From positions 62,001 through 126,000 of the forward strand of contig CAKQKH010000003.1 of the NCBI GenBank assembly GCA_934248075.1: 64,000 nucleotides of DNA, read 5' to 3'. Source of the DNA: an uncultured Alphaproteobacteria bacterium. Its GTDB lineage: Bacteria > Pseudomonadota > Alphaproteobacteria > RF32 > CAG-239. The notes beneath the pieces were generated by a model that made no database searches, was not told the origin of the DNA, and saw only the letters and a list, made by a program, of their open reading frames with translations. A program made the position numbers and the translations under genes. This document shows positions 1 to 8,024 of the stretch, in pieces (within the stretch, counting starts at the first letter, position 1; the number at the start of each line of letters is the position of its first letter).

Positions 1-2
1 AA

Positions 3-413
3 GATTACAGCTCAGACAAACAGATTGAAGAATTGGTTCATCAGTTATACACCTCCAACCGCCTGACTTCAGGTTTGGTAGTACGTTCCATTTGCATGGG
101 TGACCTCAAATTTTTTGAATACGCCATTGTTTATTTGTCAGACACTCCCATTCTTGAGGTTCGCAAAATTTTGTTTAACACCTCGGCTGACTTTATGGTT
201 CGCAATCTTTTGCGCAAGGCCTATATTCCCAAGTCTATGTTTCCGGCGGTGTTTTCGGCGCTCAAGGTAATCAAAGAAATTCGCTTTGACTGTCGCCAAA
301 GCAACCGCAAAAATTTCGCCCACAAGGTCATCGAGCGTATTCTTTCTCTCACGCCCAACAATGAGGAATTGAGCGAGGAAGACATCAACTATCTTGTTTC
401 CAAAATCAGCTAG
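3..413 (+). CDS. DUF2336-like protein, C-terminal part (5' end outside window)
   Basis: The frame is open to the left edge of the window, so the N-terminus is missing; an in-frame TTG at 33 is only an internal leucine. The visible 136 residues are helical and carry a 'GLVVRSICMGDLKFFEYAI' block followed by 'RKILFNTSADFMVRNLLRKA'. These resemble the C-terminal part of the alphaproteobacterial DUF2336 family, in which a 'GDL.FFE' helix pair recurs. Function is unknown; some DUF2336 proteins are discussed as sensory or regulatory partners. It ends 17 bp before a cyclic-di-GMP phosphodiesterase-type gene on the same strand, so co-transcription is plausible. The family assignment is from pattern memory only. 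Confidence 0.6.
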   Translation, partial: DYSSDKQIEELVHQLYTSNRLTSGLVVRSICMGDLKFFEYAIVYLSDTPILEVRKILFNTSADFMVRNLLRKAYIPKSMFPAVFSALKVIKEIRFDCRQSNRKNFAHKVIERILSLTPNNEELSEEDINYLVSKIS

Positions 414-430
414 TTTCAGAGGTTTGTGTT

Positions 431-2113
431 TTGCCCAGTGAAAATGACATTATTCTAGCCGACGTATTGGCCCTAAACACCGCTGTTACCGAACATCTCA
501 ATCGTCAAACTCTAGTCGAAAAAATTTTGCTTGTGGCCGCCAAGGCCGCTTCGGCAGACGGCTGTTTTTTCTTTGAGGTCTCTCCGGACAAATTTATGTC
601 TCTTACATACAGCAACATCAAGAGCCTGCGCGAAAAATCTGTCGGTCTGGATAATTTTACTTATTTTGAGCCGATATCGCTTGCGGATATCCGCGCCAAA
701 GCCTCCAAGCGCCCGTCTGAAATCTGCGCTCTAAACCAAGAAATTGTCATGGCTGAAAATATTTATGCCGTTGATCACATAGACACCAAACGTCTGGCCA
801 TGTTTGATGAGCAATACGATTACTCCACTGTTTCGGTTGTGGCCTTGCCCTTGGTTGACAGTAAAGCCAACCTTATCGGCGTGGTTCAATTCACCAACGC
901 CACTGACAGCAACGGCAAGGTCATCAGTTTTACCTCAGAGGTTGTCAACCGCTTGATTTCCATCTGCAGTTTGCTCACCATCTCTTTAGAGAACAAATCC
1001 CTGCGCGAGGCATATTCTCAGCTGTTGGAGTCTTTTATTGAAGTTTTGGCTCGCGCCATAGATGCCAAATCCCCCTACACCGGCAGCCACTGCCAAAAGG
1101 TTCCGATTATCACTCGTTTGCTGGCCACCGCCGCGGTTGAAGAAACCGACGGCCCGCTCAAAGATTTTGAGATGAGTTCCGATGACTGGTATGCCTTGCA
1201 CATCGCTTCTTGGTTGCATGACTGCGGCAAAGTTACCACTCCCGAATACATTGTTGACAAAGCCACCAAGCTCGAGACAATCAATAACCGGATTCATGAG
1301 ATTCGCAACCGCTTTGAGATCTTGCGCCGTGACGCCCACATTACCTACCTGCAAAAAAGGTTGGCCAATTTGGACAGCAAAGAAAACCTACAAGCTGAGT
1401 TTGTTTCCACAGTCAAACAACTTGAAGATGACTATGCTTTCATTGCCTGGTGCAACACCGGCGACAACCCGCTCAGCGATTCGGACATCAAACGTTTGGA
1501 GCAAATCAGCCGCCAAACATTCACGCGCTATTTTAACCGTATGCTTGGCTTATCCTGGGCAGAACGCAACGCCATCACCACCCCTGAGATTTACAGCCAC
1601 CCTTCGCAAGAACCTTTGTTGCAAGATTTGCCCGATCATCTCTCCGGCGGCCTCAATCGCGGTGAGTTGCACAACTTAAAAGTCGCCCAAGGAACCATCA
1701 ACAAAGAAGAACGCGGCAAAATCAATGATCACATCGTCGTTACCATAGATATGCTCAAAGCGCTTCCGTTTCCCAAAGAGCTTTCCAATGTTGTCGAATA
1801 CGCCGGCTGTCATCATGAATGGGTCAACGGTCAAGGCTATCCCAATCACCTTACCGGCGCCCAAATGTCTGTTCCGGCCAAGATTATGGCCATTGCTGAT
1901 GTTTTTGAGGCGCTGACCGCTCGTGATCGCCCCTACAAGGAGCCAAAAAAATTATCTGAAGTCCTGCGGATTATGCAAGAGATGAAGAACATCGGCCATT
2001 TGGATCCGGATTTGTATCGTGTTTTCATCACACACAAAGTTTATCTCGATTACGCCGAGCAATATATTGAAAAAGAGCAAATTGATGACATCAACCCGGA
2101 GGAATACCTATAA
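431..2113 (+). CDS. GAF and HD-GYP domain phosphodiesterase-type protein
   Basis: This 560-aa cytoplasmic protein has an N-terminal GAF-like sensor (about residues 25-190), then an HD-GYP hydrolase domain. HD-GYP proteins typically hydrolyse cyclic di-GMP. Visible catalytic signatures are H263-D264 in 'LHDCGK', the H461-H462-E463 metal motif and the G469-Y470-P471 signature, followed by 'IADVFEALTARDRPYK'. The stretch between the HD and HHE motifs is about 195 residues, far longer than the roughly 65 of minimal HD-GYP domains, and includes a charged helical insert (residues 285-400). The start is a TTG: AGAGG at 418-422 sits 8 nt upstream and no ATG fits. The stop overlaps the ATG of the glyoxalase gene (TAATG), so the two are translationally coupled. 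Confidence 0.88.
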   Translation: MPSENDIILADVLALNTAVTEHLNRQTLVEKILLVAAKAASADGCFFFEVSPDKFMSLTYSNIKSLREKSVGLDNFTYFEPISLADIRAKASKRPSEICALNQEIVMAENIYAVDHIDTKRLAMFDEQYDYSTVSVVALPLVDSKANLIGVVQFTNATDSNGKVISFTSEVVNRLISICSLLTISLENKSLREAYSQLLESFIEVLARAIDAKSPYTGSHCQKVPIITRLLATAAVEETDGPLKDFEMSSDDWYALHIASWLHDCGKVTTPEYIVDKATKLETINNRIHEIRNRFEILRRDAHITYLQKRLANLDSKENLQAEFVSTVKQLEDDYAFIAWCNTGDNPLSDSDIKRLEQISRQTFTRYFNRMLGLSWAERNAITTPEIYSHPSQEPLLQDLPDHLSGGLNRGELHNLKVAQGTINKEERGKINDHIVVTIDMLKALPFPKELSNVVEYAGCHHEWVNGQGYPNHLTGAQMSVPAKIMAIADVFEALTARDRPYKEPKKLSEVLRIMQEMKNIGHLDPDLYRVFITHKVYLDYAEQYIEKEQIDDINPEEYL

Positions 2114-2826
2114 TGTTGCAGATTCACCCTGTTTTGTGCCGCGCCGGCACCATGAACAATTACAGTTACATTTTGCATGATGATCAATCCGCTATCACCG
2201 CGGTTATTGATCCCTCTGAATCTGAGCCGATTATTACCAAACTGCAAGCCTTAAATCTGCGCCCGCACTATATTCTCAACACTCATCACCATTTTGATCA
2301 CACTGATTCCAACCTTGAACTCAAAGAACTATACAATGCCAAGGTTGTCGGCAACATTGAGGATTCCGCGCGGATTCCCGGATTTGATATCGGCGTCACC
2401 TCTGGTGATACCTTTATGCTTGGTTCTTGCGCGGCGCAGATTATTGACGTTTCCGCCCACACTATCGGCCATATTTTATACTACTTTCCACAAGCTAAGG
2501 CTTTGTTTACTGGCGACACATTGTTTAACCTCTGCATCGGCGGCATTTTTGAAGGCACGCCCTCCCAAATGTTTGCCGCGCTGGAGCGCATCAGAAATTT
2601 GCCGGATGACACCTTGTTTTATCCGGGGCATGAATACACCATGGGAGCCGCGGCAGCGGCCAAACGCTATTTTAACAACAACGCAGATATTTCAGCCTAT
2701 CTGCAACAAGCGCAAACTCGCCTGCATCAAGGGCTTCCGGCCGGACCTTTCACGCTTGGTGAGGAAAAAAAGTGCAATCCTTACCTTGCCGCCGCCACTT
2801 TAGATCAATTTAACGATTTATTTTAA
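2113..2826 (+). CDS. gloB: Hydroxyacylglutathione hydrolase (glyoxalase II)
   Basis: A 237-aa metallo-beta-lactamase-fold thiolesterase that releases D-lactate and glutathione from S-lactoylglutathione, the second step of methylglyoxal detoxification. The binuclear metal motif THHHFDH is at residues 57-63, with a conserved 'SAHTIGHILYY' strand, 'FTGDTLF' with the bridging Asp, and 'YPGHEYT' supplying the last His. The C-terminal 'EEKKCNPYL' segment matches the substrate-binding tail of true glyoxalase II rather than generic MBL hydrolases. The ATG overlaps the stop of the HD-GYP gene by one base. No terminator is visible before the next promoter. Confidence 0.93.
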   Translation: MLQIHPVLCRAGTMNNYSYILHDDQSAITAVIDPSESEPIITKLQALNLRPHYILNTHHHFDHTDSNLELKELYNAKVVGNIEDSARIPGFDIGVTSGDTFMLGSCAAQIIDVSAHTIGHILYYFPQAKALFTGDTLFNLCIGGIFEGTPSQMFAALERIRNLPDDTLFYPGHEYTMGAAAAAKRYFNNNADISAYLQQAQTRLHQGLPAGPFTLGEEKKCNPYLAAATLDQFNDLF

Positions 2827-2885
2827 GAAATTCTCAAGAAAATCTAGTGAATAATACAAATAGCGCAATTCGCCAGACAAAATAT

Positions 2886-2917
2886 TAGACAAAATAGTTT
2901 TTCTATGCTAATATAAT
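2886..2917 (+). promoter_or_regulatory. Predicted sigma70-type promoter of the CE-protease-like gene
   Basis: TAGACA (2886-2891) and TAATAT (2909-2914) are separated by 17 bp; an overlapping TATAAT lies at 2912-2917. A GGAG Shine-Dalgarno (2934-2937) lies 7 nt before the ATG at 2945. The gene therefore probably has its own transcript rather than reading through from gloB. Confidence 0.55.
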
Positions 2918-2944
2918 GTCATAGACAGATTTTGGAGAACGAGC

Positions 2945-5803
2945 ATGGCAAGATTATTACTTACTTCGACAGACCCGAGTCCTGATGCCACTAAAAAAGC
3001 GATTTTAGAAGAAATTGATGCACTGAAGAAGTTTATAAATTGTCCAGACAACAGCTATACTACTGGGATGAATAGTATAAATGGATCACTCGTGATGCGA
3101 GAAACGGCCAAATACAATTTTTGTGATTTTGCAGATATAAGACACCCAGACCTTGTCGCTGAAGCTCTTAAAGAACAGCGCGATTCTGGACACAATACTT
3201 TAATATGTCCTCTATACGCAATAGCTGAAACAGATGACCCTAGATACACATCTGCATCGCTAAAAGCTTCTCTAAAAGCCATACGAGAACATGACCACCA
3301 CAATCAATATAAAAAGATACTGCTCCCCATTGGCGATGTAGAAGGATCTCATGCTATGGCTTTAGCTATTGAAGGTGATCAGGCCTACATTTTCGAGCAA
3401 TTTGGCGATGACAGATATAAAGATTTTAAAAATAAGCTAACCGAAGTTTTGACCAGCGTCGGTATTAAAGAAGTCCATATCAACCGCAAACCTTTAACCG
3501 ACGGAAATCGTTTAGACTGTGCCACAGTCAGCACCGCCATAATTTCTCAAGCCATTAAAGCCAAATCCATTAAAGATCTTTTTGACCAGGTTGAACACAA
3601 ATCTCCGTTTTTCACCTCTGAGGAAATTAATGCTCAACATAAATTGGATAAAAACCGTGCCAAAATAGCTCTGAATGATATTAAAAACGGTCACCGCAAT
3701 GACCGCAACAACAGCGCTGATGTTATCTTGTTCCAAAAATTATTGTCAAAGACTGCTCTAAAAACAGGAACATTGCCGCCGCAAGACATAGAAGCTTTCT
3801 GGAACGCCAAAGATAAAAACGATTTTGTTAACAACTACGAGCATATCATGACACAAAACCAACAACTTGAAGACATCTTTAACGCAATGCACACCCCTAA
3901 GGAAGTCCAAGAAAAAATCTTGGCCAGCCTTAACGACTCTGCCGCCAAAGATGCACTAATCAGAGAATGTGAAAATTACAACAATGATTATCACGAGATT
4001 TCCGTCAACTATCAAAATCTCCATGACTCGATAGATCGATACTATAATCTCAAAGAAAACGACTACGGAACCGGAACTTATACCGTCGTAAGCTCGCTGG
4101 TTGCGTGGAAAATAGCGCAAAAGCATGATGTTTGTTTTGTTGATAGTATTTTTACCAGAACCTCCGGCAAAAACAAAGACACGGAGCTAAAGACCAGAAT
4201 AGAAGCTTCCAAAAACAAAGCGAAAAACCCTCAGACCATTGTGCTTGGCCCGATTGAAACCTCTCGCACAGAAAACGGCAAAACAGTTTTTGATCCGAAC
4301 ACCTTATCAATCATTTTAAATTCAGCTGAAATCAAGAATTCTGAAACCGCGATTATGCCCTTGACTCTGACAGACGCCACAAACGGCAAGCGGCACATGG
4401 TCAGCCTGATTTTGCGCCCCAATGCCAAAAGCGGCAAACCCGAGGCTTCTCTAATTGATCAGTGCGGACGTGATGCCTACAAAGAATCCAAAGATCAAAT
4501 CAAAGATCTGTTGCAAAAAAGCGGTTACAATCTCACCTATGAGCCGGACAGAATTATGGACAATCGTAATGATTGCGCCATTTTTACCGCCATGATTAAT
4601 GATGCTGCCATCGGCAAATCCGCCGATGAACTAAAAACCTATATTGAGGATGTGCAAAAGAAATCGCAAGACGAAAAAGCGGCTGAAGTTGATAAATATA
4701 ACGGCCAATGCAAACAGATTACGCTGGACGCCTATTGGGAAGTCTGTGCCGCTGATCCGTTGTTCAAACAGTATCTCAAGGCTTCTGGCGTTGACATCAG
4801 CACTCTTGATAACGCTAAAAAGATGCAATACCTCAAAGAATTCAATAGTGGCGGTGTTCTTACTGTTGAAGACAATCAAAACGATGATGATCGCGTTTCT
4901 GATCCGATTTGGAAACAAGAGATTCGTGAGGCGGTTGAAAAAGCCAATCAAGAACTATCTCAAAAATTTGAAGAATACACAGACTCCGAACACCCTGATC
5001 GTCTGTTCTTCAGAGACCAAAACAATGCCGGCAACATCATTGCTTTTGCCAGCAAAGAACAAGCCTATGTTGAAGGTGAACAAGCTGCTTTTGATCAACT
5101 GGTTGTCACCGCCAAAAAAATGGGCAAAGACACTATTGCTTTTGGCTCTTTTGAAAAACACCCCGAATATCGCGCCAAACTTTATTTGGCTTGCCTCAAA
5201 CACGGCCTCAAAATGACAAACGCTCCCGAGCTGGATAGCCTTCAGCAATATCCAGAATACGCGGCTATTCAAAACATCATTTCCGGAGAGGAAAAGAAAA
5301 AATCCGAGGAAGAAAAACCTAAAAAAATAAAAGAGTTAAGAGAGAAATTTCGCGCAATAGACCAAGAGCTTGATACCGCGCGGCGTGAATTTATGGAAAA
5401 TGACGAATGCAAAAAACTCTTGAAAGAATACAGCAAGACCAAGGGCGACCGTAACATGGATAAAGATGAGAAAAAAACCAAATTGGCCGAGCTTCAAGAC
5501 CAAATAAAAGAAACAGCCGCTGGCAAAAAATTAGCCGAGTTGGCTGACAAAAAAGCTCAGCTGTTCCAAAAAGGTTTTGCTGATGGTATTATTGACGAAA
5601 AACGAGCTAATGATGCTGCTAATCGCCGCCGCACTCCCATAGATCTCAAACAAAAAACCGGTGAAACCGATGAAGATTTTGCCGCTCGTAAAGAAAAACT
5701 AGAAAAAGCGCAAAAAAGACTTAAACCCACCGAAGAAATTTTAGCTGCAGATGTACAACGGCGGATTCTTCGTCAGGCCATAACATCTAAAAAAACACGT
5801 TAA
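2945..5803 (+). CDS. Large protein with two CE-clan (YopJ/Ulp1-like) protease-like repeats and an LPD7-like domain
   Basis: A 952-aa hydrophilic protein with no signal peptide or membrane segment. Two divergent repeats each show the order and spacing of a CE-clan cysteine peptidase or YopJ-type acetyltransferase: H136-E151-C192 in repeat 1 and H484-D505-C544 in repeat 2. Each Cys sits in an 'NRxDCA' box and each His precedes a hydrophobic strand. YopJ, for comparison, has His-Glu-Cys spaced about 19 and 44 residues. Residues about 685-765 ('FFRDQNNAG', 'AKKMGKDTIAFGS', 'HGLKMTNAPEL') resemble the LPD7 domain of large polyvalent and mobilisation proteins. The tail (770-952) is a charged coiled coil rich in Lys and Glu. 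Its role as a secreted effector or polyvalent protein is inference. It has its own promoter and terminator. Confidence 0.6.
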   Translation: MARLLLTSTDPSPDATKKAILEEIDALKKFINCPDNSYTTGMNSINGSLVMRETAKYNFCDFADIRHPDLVAEALKEQRDSGHNTLICPLYAIAETDDPRYTSASLKASLKAIREHDHHNQYKKILLPIGDVEGSHAMALAIEGDQAYIFEQFGDDRYKDFKNKLTEVLTSVGIKEVHINRKPLTDGNRLDCATVSTAIISQAIKAKSIKDLFDQVEHKSPFFTSEEINAQHKLDKNRAKIALNDIKNGHRNDRNNSADVILFQKLLSKTALKTGTLPPQDIEAFWNAKDKNDFVNNYEHIMTQNQQLEDIFNAMHTPKEVQEKILASLNDSAAKDALIRECENYNNDYHEISVNYQNLHDSIDRYYNLKENDYGTGTYTVVSSLVAWKIAQKHDVCFVDSIFTRTSGKNKDTELKTRIEASKNKAKNPQTIVLGPIETSRTENGKTVFDPNTLSIILNSAEIKNSETAIMPLTLTDATNGKRHMVSLILRPNAKSGKPEASLIDQCGRDAYKESKDQIKDLLQKSGYNLTYEPDRIMDNRNDCAIFTAMINDAAIGKSADELKTYIEDVQKKSQDEKAAEVDKYNGQCKQITLDAYWEVCAADPLFKQYLKASGVDISTLDNAKKMQYLKEFNSGGVLTVEDNQNDDDRVSDPIWKQEIREAVEKANQELSQKFEEYTDSEHPDRLFFRDQNNAGNIIAFASKEQAYVEGEQAAFDQLVVTAKKMGKDTIAFGSFEKHPEYRAKLYLACLKHGLKMTNAPELDSLQQYPEYAAIQNIISGEEKKKSEEEKPKKIKELREKFRAIDQELDTARREFMENDECKKLLKEYSKTKGDRNMDKDEKKTKLAELQDQIKETAAGKKLAELADKKAQLFQKGFADGIIDEKRANDAANRRRTPIDLKQKTGETDEDFAARKEKLEKAQKRLKPTEEILAADVQRRILRQAITSKKTR

Positions 5804-5810
5804 CCCAGCA

Positions 5811-5838
5811 AAGGCAGCTTAACCGCTGCCTTTTTTTA
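5811..5838 (+). terminator. Intrinsic terminator after the CE-protease-like gene
   Basis: GGCAGC (5813-5818), loop TTAACC, GCTGCC (5825-5830), then seven T (5831-5837). It starts 7 bp after the stop and separates this gene from the convergent MBL hydrolase gene. Confidence 0.88.
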
Positions 5839-5843
5839 TTGCC

Positions 5844-6500
5844 TTACAATTCAAAAATTTGTCCGGCCTGCAACACTCCGCCCAGACCGGCTTTTTTGGC
5901 TCTTTCCACCACTTCTGCATAATCCTGCGGCCGATAATGAGATACAAAAGTCTTGGCCTTGATTTCCGGTTTTGCCGCTGCCAATTCATCAATTTTAACA
6001 ATCGCTCCGCCGTTCAAACTCACATCATGAATAATCATCTTGGCTTGCTGCGCTTGCTTGGTATCAAGAACCGATATTGCCGAATCTCCGCTATACAGCA
6101 CCATATCCGCCACATACAGCGCCAAACATTCCAACCCTTTGGCATGCGGCACCAAAAATGTTTCTAATTTTACTTCTGACGGCATCACCATCTGAGCCGC
6201 ATTCACTCCGTCGGCATTTTGCAAAAGCCTGTCCCACGCGCCGCCAATCGCGGTCTTTTGTCCCAAGATATTATAGCGATATTCCACCAGCGTCACCGCC
6301 GAACCGGCATGATCCTGATGCTGATGAGAAATCAGCGCCGTTTTAATTTTATTCGCATATCCTCGCCGCAGCAGCTCCTGAAACACACTGTACCCGCAAT
6401 CAAGCAAAACTCCGCTGTTCTCATCTTGCCACAGCACAAAAGAATTATTAATCCCGTCTTTCACAAAAGCCGAGTTAGTACCCAAAACCTCTAGTTTCAT
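5844..6500 (-). CDS. MBL-fold metallo-hydrolase
   Basis: A 218-aa cytoplasmic metallo-beta-lactamase-fold protein. The metal motif HQHQDH is at residues 59-64 (H59, H61, D63, H64), with further ligand candidates in 'LVPHAKG', 'YSGDSA' and 'FVSHYRP', an arrangement like RNase Z and its relatives. The substrate cannot be told. It starts 2 bp after the stop of the upstream histidine kinase gene and so is translated from the same mRNA. The pairing recalls the Firmicute walK-walJ arrangement, but this protein is shorter and does not obviously share WalJ sequence, so that link is only an analogy. Confidence 0.8.
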   Translation of the reverse strand: MKLEVLGTNSAFVKDGINNSFVLWQDENSGVLLDCGYSVFQELLRRGYANKIKTALISHQHQDHAGSAVTLVEYRYNILGQKTAIGGAWDRLLQNADGVNAAQMVMPSEVKLETFLVPHAKGLECLALYVADMVLYSGDSAISVLDTKQAQQAKMIIHDVSLNGGAIVKIDELAAAKPEIKAKTFVSHYRPQDYAEVVERAKKAGLGGVLQAGQIFEL

Positions 6501-6502
6501 TA

Positions 6503-7930
6503 CTACTCCTGTTCCTCAATCGGCAGATAAATCGTAAATGTTGTTCCGTTATAGCCATTGGAATTAACCGTCAAATTACCGCGATGCCGCAAAATGATAT
6601 GTTTAGCGATTGCCAAACCTAATCCTGTTCCTTTAATATTCAAGTCCTTATGCTCTTGACAACGATAAAATCTCTCGGTCAGTCTGGCCAATTTATCCCG
6701 CTCAATTTTCGGCCCTTTATTATTAACCGAGATTGCCACCGCCGCGCCGCCAGCCACCTTAAAACTCTTGGAAACCGGTATTTGCTCTGCATTTTTCAGC
6801 CGAATAGTCACATCTGTGCCGGATATTCCGTACTTAACCGCGTTGTCTGTCAAATTCTGCACCACTTGTTTAATTTGCGCCCTATCCCCGATAACCGGCG
6901 GCAGTTTTTCATCTCGCACCAACCGGATTTTCATCTCGCGCTCCGCCGCTTTCATGCTCAATGCCTGCATAACCTCCTCGGCCACATCGGCAACCTCAAC
7001 CCTGCCTTCCGGCCGCTGATCCTGATTCAGTTCAATCTTTGAAAGCGACAACAGATTCTCAATCAAAGATGACATATATTCCGCCTGTTCAGCCATAATC
7101 TTCAAAAATTTTTCTTGCGCCTCGGGATCGCTCTTTGCCGAGGTCTGCAAGGTCTCAATAAAGCCCGAGATAATTGATAACGGCGTCCGCAGCTCATGGC
7201 TGGCATTAGCCACAAAATCCGATTGCATTTTCTCAATTTTCATTGACTTAGTCATATCATAAATTGAGATAACCGCCACCGCTTTGCCCTTAGACAGCCA
7301 CGGCAGTTGTTTGATATGAGCGTATAATTTTTGACTGTCGGTATTGTCGGTATAAAATATCAGGTTTTCTGACTTGCTTTCCTTATTCAAAACTCTGGCA
7401 ACGGAATTTATAAAATTGTTAGATTTAAACAACTTATCAATGTTTTTATTAGTAATGTTTTTGCCAAATTCCGAACGGGCTGACAAATTCGCTCCCAAAA
7501 TATTTCCGGCGCGATCAATCACCATAATCGGATCCGGCAGACTATCCAACACCGCGGTGTCAGATATGGTTTGAGCCTCCAATTGGTCGGTCTTCTGCGC
7601 CCAAAACCTATGCATGGCGTTCACCGCCTCAACAATTGCCTTGGCATCGTCTTCCGACAAGCTCATTGCCATCTCGTCAAAATTCTCGCCCTTTGACATT
7701 GAAGACACATAACGCCGGATTTGTTGCAGTTCAAACATCCACGGAAATAAAATCACAATATTAAACAGCACCACTGCCGCCAAAGAAATTACCGCCAACA
7801 CCGGATCAACCAGCTGAAAAGCCGCCAACACAATAAATATTGTCGCTGTCGGAAAGGTCAAAAACAACACTTGTTTGGCAAAGTTGGAATTTTTTTCAAT
7901 TCCCAAAGATTTTCTGGCGCGTTCAAACAT
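6503..7930 (-). CDS. PhoR-like sensor histidine kinase
   Basis: A 475-aa membrane kinase. Two transmembrane segments (about residues 20-40 and 43-63) with almost no periplasmic loop precede a HAMP-like linker and a PAS domain ('VLDSLPDPIMVIDRAGNI', about 128-225). HisKA follows with phospho-acceptor H245 in 'SHELRTPLS', then a HATPase domain with N box 'QNLTDNAVKYG' and G boxes ending in 'GTGLGLAIAKHI'. This is the PhoR/WalK-type order. No response regulator is adjacent, so it is an orphan in this window and its signal is unknown. AGGA precedes the ATG. It is co-transcribed with the MBL hydrolase 2 bp downstream. Confidence 0.88.
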   Translation of the reverse strand: MFERARKSLGIEKNSNFAKQVLFLTFPTATIFIVLAAFQLVDPVLAVISLAAVVLFNIVILFPWMFELQQIRRYVSSMSKGENFDEMAMSLSEDDAKAIVEAVNAMHRFWAQKTDQLEAQTISDTAVLDSLPDPIMVIDRAGNILGANLSARSEFGKNITNKNIDKLFKSNNFINSVARVLNKESKSENLIFYTDNTDSQKLYAHIKQLPWLSKGKAVAVISIYDMTKSMKIEKMQSDFVANASHELRTPLSIISGFIETLQTSAKSDPEAQEKFLKIMAEQAEYMSSLIENLLSLSKIELNQDQRPEGRVEVADVAEEVMQALSMKAAEREMKIRLVRDEKLPPVIGDRAQIKQVVQNLTDNAVKYGISGTDVTIRLKNAEQIPVSKSFKVAGGAAVAISVNNKGPKIERDKLARLTERFYRCQEHKDLNIKGTGLGLAIAKHIILRHRGNLTVNSNGYNGTTFTIYLPIEEQE

Positions 7931-7960
7931 ATTTGCTGTCCTATATCTTGCAAAAAAAAC

Positions 7961-7988
7961 TAGACGGAATTTTTAATTATATTATTAT
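7961..7988 (+). promoter_or_regulatory. Possible mutS promoter
   Basis: TAGACG (7961-7966), 16-bp spacer, TATTAT (7983-7988), about 36 bp before the mutS ATG. The -35 matches the consensus only moderately. Confidence 0.4.
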
Positions 7989-8024
7989 GAAACAAGTTTA
8001 AAAATACTAAATAATCTGAAAGAA

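Noticed and set aside
5844..6500. WalJ (YycJ) identity for the MBL hydrolase
   Set aside because: Gene context suggests it, but length and visible motifs do not match WalJ closely enough to use the name.
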